In this document: positions 1 to 13,532 of the stretch, piece after piece
How positions within the stretch are numbered: the first letter of the stretch is position 1
How the letters are laid out: every line of letters starts with the position of its first letter
NCBI GenBank assembly: GCA_023213395.1
Contig: CM041465.1
Location: 94,867,741-94,931,740 of the forward strand
DNA length: 64,000 nucleotides
Direction of reading: 5' to 3'
From: Cycas panzhihuaensis
Lineage: Eukaryota; Cycadophyta
The notes under the pieces: generated by a model
What the model was told of the DNA's origin: nothing
The model's input: only the letters and a program-made list of their open reading frames with translations
Databases searched by the model: none
Program-made: the position numbers and the translations under genes

Positions 1-539
1 AGAGTTTGCTAGTGAGATGTCTAGTCAAGACCACTCAATAAGTTAGAGGATCAATGACTTGGAGAGTATGGTCATTTGTGGTTACACTCATATTAAATCC
101 ATGAGAGAGAAGTGTGGATAAGGAGAGCAGGTTTTGTTTGAGATTAGATATATACAGGACATCAAGCAATGTAAAATCTCTTAAACTTGGGGGTTTTAGG
201 TAAATGTTACCAATTCCTTAATAGGTTATTATGATTTATTAACCATGTGAATAATTCCTTAAATATTTGAGTCAAATGTTTGATATAAACTATGATTGTA
301 TGTCATATGTTGAGTTGCTCCTGTATCCATGATCTACTATTTATCAATTGAAGCAATATTATTTATAATTCTAACAGGAATTGATATTGGTGAAGAGAAT
401 TCATAAGTGATATATCCACATCAATCTTTAAAGTATCTTTATGGTTGGTTAATGGAATTTGATGCTAAAGATCCTTAATTCTTTAAAAATATACTTATAC
501 AAAACCTACATCACTAAATGATTCTTCATAAGTTTCTTC
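1..539 (-). pseudogene. pol: Copia pol start (A2): protease to pre-integrase
   Basis: The minus strand aligns with 14390-14900 of element A, which covers the protease and the segment before integrase. Examples are the blocks around 180-250 and 340-440. No open frame remains. The rest of pol lies beyond the window. Confidence 0.65.
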
Positions 540-1536
540 AGTATTGTGAGCTCTATGTTTTGGTTGGAACTTGGCCAACTTATAAGAGGTAATTCTGTAA
601 TCTTTTGTAAAGTGTCATTTATAGGTACATCGATCACATATAATTATTTGATTGTTAATCCCTAAAAGGGTACTAGTTTGACCTAACTATCTTGGTTTTT
701 ATTGAAGTAACCCTTAGCCTTAAGACTATTGAGGCTATGGCTAAGGGTTTGGTTGATCTTGTGGATGATTTTCTATGTTTCTTCCTCTTCCTCTTACTTG
801 GTTATTTCCTCTACCACAAGAGGGACCTTGATTCTTTATGTAGCAAGCTTCTTCTTCTACCTCAAAAGCTACATCTAGAAGAGAGTTAAAGGTTACAAAG
901 TTGGTATCAAAGGTCTTGTCAAATTCTATGATCTTCTTAGTGAGTACTTCAAAGTTAAGTATCTTCAATGTTCCACTAGATTGAAGAATTCTACGCAAGT
1001 TTTTATAATCAGGGACATGTAGGTATGATTGGATCAAGAATGCCCAAGTGATGCATTGGGTCTTAAAATCTTTATTAATTGCTTATTTTATTGTTCGAAG
1101 GAGACTTATTGTCTCATGATCTTGTCACTTCTATATTTTTAATTTGTTCATTTTAAAAATAAGATGAATAAATTCTAAGTCTGACTTAGTATCAGAGTTA
1201 TTCTTGAGAACTTCAAGGACCTTCTAGGCTATATCATGTTTCTCTTTATTAATTAAGTTGTGCAAGCAGTGATCAGTAACTAATAGAATTCCTACACGAA
1301 TCATTTCATCATCTATCTCCCATTATAATTTAGTTGCGACATCTGTAGGAGCTGTTAGAGTAGTTCCACCAGAAGTAGGTGTTGTAGTTGTTATAGGTAT
1401 GATGGGTATAGGTTACAAGTGGGATCTTCAAAAGGCCTTCATACTTTATAGCATTTTTAACTCTAGTATACTATAAATCCTAATTTTCTTTGCCTTTCAA
1501 TATGTAGTTGACATTCTACTCGAATTAAGATGACAT
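540..1536 (-). pseudogene. gag: Copia gag (A2), broken
   Basis: Capsid/nucleocapsid precursor of a Copia element. An ATG at 1536 (minus) opens a gag-like N-terminus that is soon interrupted. The best stretch is 1037-741, which contains LQSSGTLKILNFEVLTKKI and an Arg/Gly/Asn-rich tail. It is followed near 640-600 by a zinc knuckle in which CDRC is kept but the last Cys reads Tyr. The same protein appears in element A at 13830-14087. Several stops and frame changes mean no full gag can be made. Confidence 0.8.
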
Positions 1537-3445
1537 GGTGATGATGAAGAAGTTGAAGAGATGATAGAAGTATATGCAATTGACACATATGACTAGTAGA
1601 CGTGACACAGTAGGGATGTAAAAATGAATACTATAATGAGGAGGAAAGCAATGATTAAGTATTTTTTAATAAATATAAAGAAGGAGTATAAATAATGATA
1701 TAAGAATGAAGCCTAATATAGAGATGGCAAAGAATGATGATGTGTCATGCCACTAACCTCTAGCTTATATCCAAATGTAGGTAAGGTTTCTATGCCTAAG
1801 GCTTCTAGTATACGATTAAAGCCTTTATCTATGATACCTACACCTGTGCTTAGTGATGAAATCCAAGTCACAGTAGAGCTGAAGTACTCTTAGTCATCAT
1901 ATACTTTACTAGTGAGCAGCTATATACCTCCTCTGAAGAGTCAAATGGTATGTGTGTATCCCACGGTTATGATAGATATTGTACCAAGTTGATTTTAATC
2001 TTATATTAAGGTTTTAGTTATTCCAGCTAGTTATTAAGATAATCTCTAAAGGGAGCCTATAGGTATGACTAACCTATTGCTCTACCAGTATTTTGGTTAA
2101 GACCAGACCCAGTATAAAACTCACACCTCCCTTAGTGCCTAAACTTCGGCCAACCATGGTCTATTTCAACCAAGGTAAGTGTGCACACAAGTTAAGAACT
2201 AGCAATATAAATTAAATATAATGGGCTCATTTTAGGGAATATATAAATATGTTTATACTTATATCACTAAAATGAATTGCTAATGTGTTGATGCTTGCTT
2301 TTATACTTTAGTCTATCAATGTGCATGCATATGAACAAATATATAAAGATGCTAAGTATAAATACTAGATTTTGCTATGATCCAAGTATTTTACTATTAT
2401 AATAAGTTTTTTTATTGCTTTAACTATTTGAAAATCCTCTTCTTTTTATTAAGAAAATAAAAAAGGCAAAAAACTTAAAAATTTACTTCTAAACTTAAAT
2501 TTTGACCAAGAGAGAAAGTATTAGGAAAAGTGAGAGGAATCTAAATCTTCTGTCAGAAACTTCTATATAGTCATGCAATCATACGAAATAGTTGAGATAT
2601 TTTGGTTTAAAACTTCACTCTCCTAGATGAGAGATCTTACTATGGTAAGTCAAAAAGTCTTCTGGTGAAACTTTTGAAAATGAGAAGAAATAACCAAAAA
2701 CTCGCTAAAACTCCTATGAGACTTTCCTTAGTAGAAATCTAACTTTTGAAGAAATCTCTCTCTTTGGTACATAAAATCTGATAAAACTTGATTTGTTGGA
2801 TTCCTTGAGGCTAGAACTACTAAAGCCCTCAAGAAATTTTGATATGCATTAAAAATTTTGAGAAAATTTCTCAAAAAAATAGTCAGATTAGGGTCAACTA
2901 AACTTTTACTTTTTGAGGTTGATCGAGGTAGAATTTAGAGATGGTGCAGAAGATAAAAATATTTGTCTTACTTAGGCATTCGTTCTTATTCAAAATGAAT
3001 AACTTTTAATTTTCACCTCTAGTAAGGCTAAACAACTTTTTTTTGAACAATTTAGGCTTATTTCTTCCACCTACAAGTAGTTAGAAATTTGCCCTATAGC
3101 TTTATAGTATAGATTTTATAATTGACAATTGATTTATGATAAAAAATCAATATAATCTTCCTTAGTAAAATTTAAAATTGGCTATAAATATTGATAAAAA
3201 GTTATTTTTATTTTAGAAGCCTAAAGTTAGGAAACCTTTTTCTGGCTAACAACTTTGATCCTCAATGCACCTGCAAATAAATAAAGGATGTTAAAATATG
3301 TTATAAATGAAATATAAGCTTTGCATGATAAAAAAACTCTCAAATTTTTGAAAATAATGAGTGCACTCTCAATACTTCACTTTAAAGATGAAGAAGGGTA
3401 AAATGACTCCATGCAAGTAGAATGGAGTGAATAGATCCCCTTCTA

Positions 3446-3457
3446 GCTCTGATACCA
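3446..3457 (-). promoter_or_regulatory. Primer binding site of A2 (initiator Met-tRNA type)
   Basis: The minus strand reads TGGTATCAGAGC two bases inside the LTR end. This is the standard plant Copia primer site, complementary to the 3' end of initiator methionine tRNA. The related element A lacks this site. Confidence 0.9.
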
Positions 3458-3459
3458 CA

Positions 3460-3772
3460 TGAAGAAAGGATGGATCTAAGGAATAAATCACTCACATATA
3501 TACAATAGTAACATAGAATAAAGAAGAGATGAAAATAAGATATGAGAGCAAAGCTTGGAGGTGAGAATGAATAATGACTCCTGCCTTGAGATTTTACCTT
3601 TTATTATTAAGGGTGAGAATTAGGGTTAGGATTTTCTTGCATAATGATATGAACCTAAAATTATATATAAATGCACATAAAATACATTTCATTAAGAGAT
3701 TGATACTAAGAATATACCCTAAGGTTACTTAATTAATTTACACAAATGACCTTGATACATTAACCTCTTTCA
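3460..3772 (-). repeat. 5' LTR of Copia A2
   Basis: On the minus strand it starts TGAAAGAGGTTAATGTATCA and ends CTTTCTTCA, giving TG...CA ends. It aligns along its whole length with the LTRs at 13220-13531, 18307-18618 and 27485-27796. Confidence 0.9.
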
Positions 3773-4700
3773 TGATACTCCTACTAAAAATTTAAAAAGC
3801 AACAAAAATAAAAAAAATATTTTTCCTAGTAGACCATGACCAGTCCATAGGGAGTAGGGATTTCTAATGCCCTGGTCTAGCTTCTCACAGATTCTCAAAC
3901 AGATTATATTGGCCTAAATCTATCCCTAGTGGGTCCCACCTAACTATAAAAAACATAAATGATAAAAATTAAAATATTTTTTTATCAGGGTTAAGATCTG
4001 TGTACCGGATGATTTGATGGCTACTATGGCTTGCTCCCAGTCATGATGACTACCTCTATACAATGATTCGATGATTAGGTCTCCTCTAGAGAGCTCGTGA
4101 CGAAGGTAGTAAGTTAGGATGATAATGGAGTTTCTATCTAAATTGAACGAGGAAGCATGAAAATAAATCTTATTTCACCCCTTATCCTCCTTTTATTCAT
4201 TGTACCACCCAAGGCACTGCATCCTTTTTCCTTTCTGATGGAGCCATTAGAATTGTTATTTTGAGCTTATCCTTTTTCTTTCTGGGTTTTAATCCATTCT
4301 TGCTCTCGAGTGCCATTTTTCCTCACTTTCCTACATATTTATAGCACCCTTTTGGCCTCCTAAATGCTCTTTTTGGATCCCTTTTTAGCTTGCTCTAAAA
4401 CATACCTATGTTTATACTCCATGAGCCCATTTTAGCATGTTGGATCTATTTTTCATATCAATTCTAATCCTTTTTACTCCCATTGGGATATATCCCCTTG
4501 GTTAGGCCCTTGATTGATCCCTTTTAGCTCTGAACCTTAACGATGAGCTTAGTTTCACTAATTGCTCCTCTCTCTGCATGGCGGGTCCTCCATGAGCCTA
4601 GTAGCTTAGCCATAAAGCTCTCCTATCCTTGTGGGAGTGCCTCTTTGAGTAATTGTGATCACTAGACATGTCATTTCTCATACCCCTTTTACACTATATT
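3773..4700. other. Unassigned AT-rich sequence
   Basis: No open frame, RNA gene or repeat partner was recognised. It lies between the A2 LTR and a lone RNase H remnant and may be degraded Gypsy DNA. It contains a run of pyrimidine-rich sequence near 4200-4500. Confidence 0.4.
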
Positions 4701-4736
4701 TACCTTTACCTTGACTGATTATTTTTCTCTTTGCTA

Positions 4737-5140
4737 TGGTTCTTCTCATCTACACCTATGGAGGTAGTCGTGGAAACTTGAGACCTTCTATAGAAGCTTG
4801 GATCATACGTGATCTTATCGGGCATGATCTCATATGTTTGAGGGTGTTTTTGCCTAAGGCCATAAATAATGAAGTGAAATATATTGTTATTATTGAGACC
4901 CTCACTGATGCACTTCACTTATATCATGGTCCTATTATTATCTTATGCGATTCTCACGTCATAGTGTCATAACTAGCTTAAGTTTACTAAGTCTTTTACC
5001 CTCGATTAAGATCCCTTACTTTAATCACCATGTCTCTCTTATCTTCATTCTTGTTAGTAAACTTCTGACATATACCTTATGATTAGAATGCCAAAGTGGA
5101 TGGCTTAGTTTGCCTCATTCTTGAGTGTCGGCTCCATCTC
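4737..5140 (+). pseudogene. Archaeal-type RNase H remnant of a Tat-like Gypsy element
   Basis: The frame gives YGGSRGN, then NNEVKYIVIIETLTDALH, then CDSHVIVS, and after stops a block ending in a KVDGL motif. This is the layout of the second (archaeal-type) RNase H of Tat-lineage Gypsy elements: a GGSRGNPGP-like start, NNEAEY, DSQ and a final ADGLA-like motif. The first catalytic Asp reads Tyr and the NNEAEY Glu reads Lys, so it cannot be active. No integrase follows within the next kilobase. Homologues lie at 38889-39270 (+) and 43330-43760 (-). Confidence 0.75.
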
Positions 5141-5249
5141 TTAGATGACCACTTGGCAACCTGATAGGTTGACCCCTCTTAGAAAACCTTTTAACAACTA
5201 CTTTCCTCTTATTCTCATCCCTTTACCTTTGAAAAATGGATGTTGATGA

Positions 5250-7550
5250 GGTTAAACTACAATGACCAAGATCGTATTTTCTAATTTAATTTTTGTATCA
5301 TTTGTGATCTAATTTTTATTTTATTTATTATTTAATTTTTATTATATATTAGAGCAATGATGTATCCCCTCATCTTCTTCTCCCTTTTATTCCTTTTGGT
5401 TTCTTTCTAAGATTTTGATCCTACTTTATTCTTCAGGGTCACGTTACCTACCAAGACATCACCATGGGTGTCCCTCTAAGTCACCTCATCTTCATTTCAT
5501 GTGTGTTTTGGGCCTAGGGTTTTGTACCTAAAGGTTTGACCAAGCCATGCTTCTCTTTCCTCCCCCAAACACATGTTTCCCATCCATGTGACCTATCATA
5601 ACACCCATTACCTACCTTAGTCACTGACACACTAGCTTTAGACATGCCTCTACTAATAGGTTTGTGTTGGTAGCATTCACCATCATCCATTGTTTCTAAG
5701 TAATGAGGTTCTGCCTCCAAGGAGGTAGTGTTTCCTAGCTTCCATGAATGGATTAGGATGACACCATAGAAGTAAGATTAGGTATATATCCTTTCCCTTT
5801 CACTTTGTTATACTTTCAATTATTAAGATGCATAATGGTTATACAATTATCTAGCTACCTGAATTGCTTGCTTGATCTATTACTTATGTGACTTTTACCT
5901 ATGATGACTATGACTCTAGTCCAATGGCAATATTAAGCTCCCATGGTGAATCCCCTCATGGTGATTCATTTGTCACATACTTCTATAGCCTAGCTTAGTG
6001 ATTTTAAGCATGTTTATACTCTTTTGATAGTATCTCTTCCTCTTATCATGTGTTGCTTATCCCTTTGGTCCACCAAAGGTGGTTTATTAAAGCTTTTTCC
6101 ATGAGAAAATGCCCCTCCCTCCTCACTTTGTGTGAGATTTGATAGTGTTGTGTAGGAATGATGGTTGATTGGGCCCTATCCATACCCTAGCATGCATGAT
6201 TTTGATTATTACATAGAGTTTTGACTCATTCTATCACATTTCTCATATGTTTCCTATAACTTTTTATCTGTAGGAAGGCCTAGGGATGACCTATAGGTCT
6301 TCAGGATTATGTTTTAGGTCCCTCAGAACCCATCTCCATCCCATCATATTTCACCTTCCTGCATCAATGTTTATTAAATTTTATCAACTTCTATTAGTCT
6401 ATTATCACCTTGCCTAGATTTCTATCTACCATGCTCTGATTATTATGCCTCGTAGACATATCTATGCCACTACTAATATATTCATGGTGCCATTAATATA
6501 TTTGTGGTTCAACTGTTAGTAACTTAAACATAAATAAAAATAACTAGATTTACATTTATTACTCATATGAGTATAATCCTACCTTGGGACTAGCACAAAT
6601 TATGGCCTAACAGTCTTAAGACTCCATTAGACTCATAAAAATAGAAATTCAAACTCATTTAGGGATCTCTCTAAGGATTTTTCATACTTTCCATCACTCT
6701 CTCAAAGGAACTCACTCTTTCCCTTTACAAGAAACATAGTTTGTGCAGGAAATTAGACCTTAGGTAGAAAAAGGAGGAGATATACTATACAAAGGTAAGG
6801 AGACACACCTTCAAGTCACCAAGGTAGCTAAGGAGGCTCTCATTCCCTTCTCCAAACATAGATTTCTCTCTCAAAAAGGCTTGTTTCCATAACAAACCTA
6901 CTACTTATGTCAACTTTCTCTTCAACCAATGGGTAAGCTTATTTTTCTTTGATTTTATTGCTAAATGCTTATGTTTCACTTGATCTCTCTCATTATTTAT
7001 TGTAGATTTTAGTGATTTCACATTTTAAAAACCATTTGTATGCTTGTTTGAAAGTTTCCCTATCATAAACTTTAGAGGCAACACCTCCATCCTTTATAAA
7101 ACCTCTTATTTCACATGCCAACCACTAGTTTGTGGTAAGGAAAGGACTTGGCTAGCTAGAGGAGATCATAGGAAGGGTATTGAGCTCGAGTTCTAACTCC
7201 AAAATCCTCCTTTCACTTGTTAATCCACTCCTTGAAGCCTCCAAGCATCCTACCATCTATCTCCTCAACTAGTGCAACATTTGGTAGTGAAACATATAAC
7301 ATTCCTTTTGCTCCTTCATCCTACTCTATAATTCTCACCTAAAACCACTACCTAACTATGAGGCACCTTTTTTCCACTTGGAAGGAACCACATCTTGTAA
7401 AGGAGCTTGCTATTTTGAGGTGACCCCCTTCACCTTCTTTCCCTCTTTTCTCCCTAGTGTTGCATGGTTAGATTTTGAGTTAGGAAGTAAGATTTGAATT
7501 TATTTATTATTATAAATTAAAATTTAAATATTCTAACAATATTTTTCTAG
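5250..7550. other. Unassigned sequence
   Basis: No recognisable protein domain, RNA gene or LTR pair was found. Short open frames have no family resemblance I can name. It probably includes the 3' part of the Gypsy remnant whose RNase H lies at 4737-5140, but I see no LTR boundary. Confidence 0.4.
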
Positions 7551-7559
7551 AAGAGAACA

Positions 7560-7602
7560 CACATACACACACACACACACACACATACACACATATATAT
7601 TT
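7560..7602. repeat. CA/TA microsatellite
   Basis: A run of ACACAC units interrupted by AT, ending in ATATAT. Confidence 0.9.
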
Positions 7603-7758
7603 TACTTATAGAATGTTTATTTCCTTTATGACATAGGTGGATGACTTCCTTTGTAAGTAAAGCTATGTGTTATAAGAAGGTAACGTTTTTTTGTTTTGAG
7701 CTCATTTCTACTTCATTCCCTTCCTTTCTTTCATTTTTATATAGTTGGGGAAGGTAAA

Positions 7759-8053
7759 TGTCAGAAATTAAAAATGTAATATAAAACAAGATATCTAATG
7801 GTGAGTTAAAAGATAAAATAATAAAGTACAAGAAGTATGAAGTATGTACAAAGAACACCATATGTAGAGAATTATCCAAAACTCAAGTTAGAGAGAATGA
7901 TAGTACATACTCACCATTAGTGAGAGAACCCCATTGGTCAACTCAGAGGTAGCACATATCTCTATATGGCCCATAACCTCTAATATAGAAATATAAATAA
8001 ATAGAGAGAGATTACATATGATTAATTTATGTAATTGGGTATTACACCCAACA
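7759..8053 (-). repeat. 3' LTR of element H
   Basis: On the minus strand it starts TGTTGGGTGTAATAC and ends near a TTTCTGACA terminus. It aligns with 10910-11219 with scattered substitutions and small indels. Confidence 0.85.
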
Positions 8054-8061
8054 TTTCCCCT
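8054..8061 (-). promoter_or_regulatory. Polypurine tract of element H
   Basis: The minus strand reads AGGGGAAA immediately before the LTR start TGTTGGG, the expected place for the plus-strand primer. Confidence 0.75.
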
Positions 8062-10319
8062 TGTAATAGTCAATTATATAAATGATTATCACATCAAATA
8101 AAGCTCAAGTCTTCAAAAGTATACTGGATTAAAACCTGTTATACATGAATAAAAAACTATCAATATCCATATAAAGTAAAATCTTTCTATCAAAATGCAT
8201 GGGTCACTAGCTGCTGCAACTACCAGTTAAGTAGAAACTCCCTTTGTGCATGTGGATCAATCAAAGTTGGTAAGAGTAGCTATAAAATGGTCCCACCCCT
8301 TGCTCATATGGGAGTGCAAGCACAAAAAGTATACAAGTGGCAAGAGTAGCTTAAAAGTGTGTCTTACCTCTTGCTAAATAGGGCTATCACGTCTTTGGCA
8401 TCTAATAGCCAGAAATGCAATAGGTTCTATGGCCTCAAATTTACCTATATAGGCCAAAATACTAGCAATAAAAGTTAGTACATGACTTAAAATAATAGAT
8501 GTGACTTAAATATTACAGGTATGACTCTCTCTCATAGAATGAAGTTCAAAATAAAACTCAATGGTTTCTCAAAAACCAAAAAATTAGGACCTTAATACAT
8601 GTTATCCCATCCATTTGGGGTACACCACATCATAGAGCCTTGAACATATAATACATTCCTAAAGAAGCTAAGAAAAAATAAAGAAAAACATAAACTTGTG
8701 ACTTTGAACTAAAATTTGTTCATGAAAATAGCTCCAAATGATGTAAAATAACCTACCAAATGAAAGGTATCCTTATTATAGACCTAAAACAATAGACAAG
8801 ATTGAAAAAGGAGCCCCATAGCTCAAGATATAGTTAAAATTATGAAGAGTACTCTATAAAAAATGAAAAATAGCCATTAAGCCCCTTTAGCTACTGGCAA
8901 CTAGTCATATGGGGACCACATGTGATCAAAGAGCTAAAGATTAGGGGGCTAGGCAGATCCAAAATTAATATTTAATATAATTTAATTTATTTTTTTAATT
9001 AAAAAAATATAAACTCTTTCCAATTAAATTTAGAATCCACCATAAATATAATATATGGGAATACATTGATCAAAACATTTAAAAAAAATAAGGTAGAACC
9101 CTAAAATATTAGGGTTTCAAATATTTTACATTTGTGTTGCAAGTGTGGATGCCACTACTTTTTTGTATCACCATAAGGGTTGCAGGTCACTATGGAATTT
9201 AGATATGATGATGCTGAAGACTTTAAGAGCATTTTTTATTGATAAGATCTAATTTTTTTTCAGAAGCACAACCGTTCAATGGAGCGTATTGCATGTAGCA
9301 TTTATACACTTCTATAATCAATATGTATACATAGGGAGGGATTTTCCATTGATTGAGATTAAGCTGCCATGATACATATGCAAGTTTATCTACCTTTATT
9401 CTGTCTCTGCTCTTCTTAGGGGAATAAAAAATTTGATTGCTATCCACTAACTTATGTCTTGGTACTAGTGATTCTTCTACAAAACCATGAAGCAGATAAT
9501 GCCAACCTCGTATTAGAGTTAATCATATAAACATTGAATAACACTCTTTTCTTTTAACTCCTTCAAGTTGATAGACCTTGCCATGGCTAAGTATCCCAAT
9601 TGTGAACAAGAGATATATGTGAGCCTTTATCTAACTCCACGTAGCATAATATCTAATGAGACTCGATTGTATATTGTTTGGTGCACCTTGCTCAGATTGT
9701 TATATCAATACCTCCTCTACCTCAATGCCTAGAGAGCCAACAAAAGTAGGAAGATTCTATTGATGATGTGAAGAATCCTTAGATGTAAATCATATTAGTA
9801 ATGGCTTGAGAAGGTTTGTAGGTGGAGCCTCCAAAGATGCCTAGACATGAGCTCAGTCACTTAATTCCTCATTCTATAAAATTTAGACCCAGATTTCTTT
9901 TGAATATATATATATATATATATTTTTAAAAAATATTTAAATAAATATTAGAATAATGAACAATGGCTGCTAATGTACAATAATTCTCTATGAGCTTCAA
10001 AGAAAGGCACAAAGGTGATAATCGATGATGAACAGAATGAACAAAGAATATGCTTGGGTTGCCAGATGCTAATACATAAATTAAAATCAAAATTAGATCA
10101 CATAGAGATGCCATAGAGAAATAAGAGAGCTCATGGAGATGGAGAACCATATAGAGGTAGGTCATGCACACTTAGAAGAGCTGTGAATAAATACATAGAT
10201 CAAAAAAGCACTAGGAGCATAATGGAGAGTGTATGCAGAATATGCAAGAGGATGAAAGGCTAAGCAAGTGATACCACATAAGTGTAGGCTCGTTCTAATG
10301 CCTAAAGCACCATGAAGAC

Positions 10320-10445
<126 letters not shown>

Positions 10446-10896
10446 AAAAGACTTAAGAGAAACCTTATCGAGAGAGCAGGAGTGAGGGCATTGTGAAAGA
10501 TATATTTCTAATTTAAAAAAGCAACAATTTTACAGTGGCAGTTAATAAGGTTTATGAAAGAAATAGTGAGAAGACTAAGATGTAGAGAAAAATATCTCAC
10601 AAATAGGAGGATAAAATCTTAAACTGTCTTTTCTATGAGGTGGAAAACTCTGTTACAATTAGAAAAAGTGGTCATATAACATAGTTCTGATCAATTGATT
10701 GGAATCATAAATCAAATAAACTCAAGCAAATAGGGTGCCAAAAAACTAATGGAAATACATTTTAAAAGAAATCAATATACAAATAATTTTATAAAGTTTC
10801 AACTTTAATAATATTTCATGATATAACCTTATACATATCACAATATAAAAAATAGTTGTAACTCTCACATGTAGCTATAAATTTCACAAAGAGGAT

Positions 10897-10909
10897 CTCT
10901 CTGATACCA
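10897..10909 (-). promoter_or_regulatory. Primer binding site of element H
   Basis: The minus strand reads TGGTATCAGAGAG next to the right LTR, a Met-tRNA-type primer site with a changed last position. Confidence 0.8.
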
Positions 10910-11219
10910 AATTAGAAACTAAAAATGCAATATACAACAAGATATCTAATAGTGAGTTAAAAGATAAAATAATAAAGTACAAGAAAGATGAAGTATATAT
11001 CAAGTAAACACCATATATGAAGAATTGACCAAAACTCAAATTAGAGAGAACGATAGTACATACTTATAGTACATTCTCACCATTATTAAGAGAACCCCAT
11101 TGGTCAACTTAGAGGTGGCACACATCTTTAGGTGGCCCATAACCTCTAATATAAAAATACAAATAAATAGAGAGAGATTACATAGAGTTAATTTATATAA
11201 TTAGGTATTACACCCAACA
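10910..11219 (-). repeat. 5' LTR of element H
   Basis: Partner of 7759-8053. It ends at 11219 with ...CAACA on the plus strand. The inner edge is placed by alignment and may be off by a few bases. It contains a small local duplication (TAGTACAT) absent from the other copy. Confidence 0.82.
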
Positions 11220-12359
11220 GTAAGGAAGCCCCATTTGGAGTTTAGGGGAAGGTAAGGAAGCTCCCTCTCCATCTCCAACAACATTTACAATAATCAAAGG
11301 AAGTGAAGGCATCGATAAGGAAGTCACGCAAAGAGGGATTGCACTTCCTCATCAAACATCACAGAACTAGGTGCACCCCTTTAAACCTCTTCTTCTTCTC
11401 TTTTTTTTTTTTCTCTCTTCTTTCCCTAAAAGAATGTTGCAAATATAAAACACATTAGTTTCTTCCTTTTACACATGTACATCGCATATAGAGAAGAATG
11501 TAACATAAGAAAGTTATATTCCTTCTCCCTCTTGTATAAAAGGAAAGACTTGCATGGTCCCTCCTAAAAGCTCTGCATGTTGGATCCAAAAGAAAACTCA
11601 TAAAATATTGCAAGTTACCTTCATGCATAGATAGGAAACATAGATTGCATTTTTTGTTTTTACTCATTGCTTTTGGATAAAAGAGGAAAGAAACTTAGTT
11701 AGATATAAATTGTGGCAACATTCCCTCAAAATTTCCTTGTCACATCCCAACCTTAACTTCTAAATAAAAAGAGAGTGAGGAAGAGTGAGAAAGAGAACTT
11801 GTATATATATTTATATGCCTATTTTGTTCTTGAAAATTTTACAATGATTATTGTTGCATAAAACTAGATCTTATCTCAATAAAATAAAAAACTATAAACT
11901 TAGGAAACACCTTAGTTTTTCTTACAACTTAAGAAGAATTTTTATAGCCTAGTTACAACTGGATAGAAGTAACATTCCCTCTATTTTACAAATTTGACAC
12001 TAAAACCCCAACCCCTAAAGGTAATCCTCTGGCTCCAAATAAACCATTTAAAGATGTTGTCTATAGCTTTGCTACTCCCCTGATACCTTTTCTAAAAGGG
12101 TACCCCTACTCCACTTGTTTCCTTTCCCAAAAGGAGATTTAACACCTTTTCTCTCCCTCTGAAGATAAGAGAGCTTTTTTTGGGATACTCGGTAATCCAA
12201 TGATATTTTCTTCCTCTTATTTGCATTGACAAAGTTACCTAAAGAAGAGAGAAATAGTAATGCATAGTTGCAGGTCCTTAAACCTACATTCCAACATATA
12301 GACATCCTTTGAGGGTAGCTTTACCTTCTCTTATACTCTTAACTATTTTCTCTTATTAA
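11220..12359. other. Unassigned sequence between H and Copia B
   Basis: No domain, RNA gene or LTR partner recognised. A poly-T/CT tract lies at 11385-11425. The lost 3' half of Copia B may have ended here. Confidence 0.4.
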
Positions 12360-13219
12360 TCCCCATGATTAATAAGAGTATCAAGATTTTAGAGACCCCC
12401 TAGAGGTGCACTTCTAGCACCTAAATAAGGGTATATTAATAGGTCCAAAAATATTACTATGTACTAGTTGTAGAATACCCTTTGCTCTCTTTAAGCTTGA
12501 AAGAAAACTGACATGATTTTGTTTATTATATATACAATACTTACAAAAATTAAAATCAAGGGAGATATTAATTCTAGAGATGTATTCTACCATAGCTTTA
12601 GAGAATAAATCATGGAGGCCTTTATCTTTAATGTAGTCCAATCTCTAATGCCATAACATAGTTTTTCTAGCAAGTGATACTTAGGTCTGGCCTATATTAT
12701 TGTTACTTTATGTAATAACTAGCCTATAATTATTAGCACATATCATTCTTGTATCAATCTTGTATAACATTCTAAATTAGACCCCTCTTTCTAATACCAA
12801 TGCTCCTTGAAATTCTATTCCTACATCAACCAATTGACTAATAGACAATAGGCTTATAACTAAATTAGAAATATAACTCATATTAAGGATAATTTTAACC
12901 CTTCCATCCCTAAACCAAACCTTTACCTTTCCATAACCCATAATTTTATATAGGTAATGATTCCCAAGATATACTTTACCTCCATTAATACTTTGATATT
13001 TATAAAACCATTCTTTATAGGGAGTAATATGAAGCGAGGTACTAGAGTTAATTAATCAAGACTCAACATTTAATAACTTACCTGAGGTTGTGAAATAAGC
13101 ATTGCCATCAACTTCAAAAGAGGCTTTACTATCGTGGAAGAAGTAGCTTTAGGTGACTTTCCTTTATCAACCTTGGCTCAACACTAGCTTTATATATAAC
13201 TAGACTTACCACATCTTTA
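12360..13219 (-). pseudogene. pol: Copia B pol fragment: protease and pre-integrase
   Basis: On the minus strand 13219-12700 reads as a Copia protease region (ITPYKEWF, then SINGGKVYLGNHYLYKI, then YISNLVISLLSISQLV). 12641-12414 reads as the pre-integrase segment (DYIKDKGLHDLFS, CKYCIYNKQ, LVHSNIFGP), where the zinc-type Cys pair is kept. The catalytic Asp region of the protease is not intact. Integrase, RT and RNase H are missing to the left. The right end continues at 18619, because element A sits in between. Confidence 0.82.
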
Positions 13220-13531
13220 TGAAAGAGGTTAATGTATCAAGGTCATTTGTGTAGATTAATTATATAACCTTAAGATATATTGATTAGTATTAATCTCTTA
13301 ATGAAATATACTTTATGTGCATTTTGATGTAATTTTGGGTCTATGTAATTAGGTAGGAAAATCCTAACCCTAATGCTCACCCTCAATAATAAAAGGTGAA
13401 ATCTCAAGGAGGGAGTCATTATTCATTCTCACCTCCAAGCTTGCTCTCATATCTTATTTCATCTCTTTTTCATTCTCCATTGCCATTGTGTGCATATGAG
13501 TGGTTTATTCCCTAGATCCATCCTTCCTTCA
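13220..13531 (+). repeat. 5' LTR of Copia A
   Basis: 312 bp, starting TGAAAGAGGTTAATGTATCA and ending CCTTCCTTCA. Confidence 0.95.
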
Positions 13532-13532
13532 T

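Larger units (their letters stand above)
1..3772 (-). mobile_element. Copia element A2, 5' part (cut by window edge)
   Basis: Read on the minus strand the order is LTR (3772-3460), Met-type primer site, about 1.9 kb of leader, gag with zinc knuckle, then the start of pol running off the window at position 1. The gag matches the gag of element A (13220-18618) in long stretches, so both belong to one family. The LTR is 313 bp against 312 bp in A. Reading frames are broken throughout, with TAA/TAG stops. The partner 3' LTR is outside the window, so a TSD cannot be tested; the five bases beyond the 5' LTR are TGATA. Confidence 0.88.

Noticed and set aside
5514-5720. Minus-strand frame of 68 codons in unassigned DNA
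   Set aside because: No domain, no repeat partner, composition like its surroundings.
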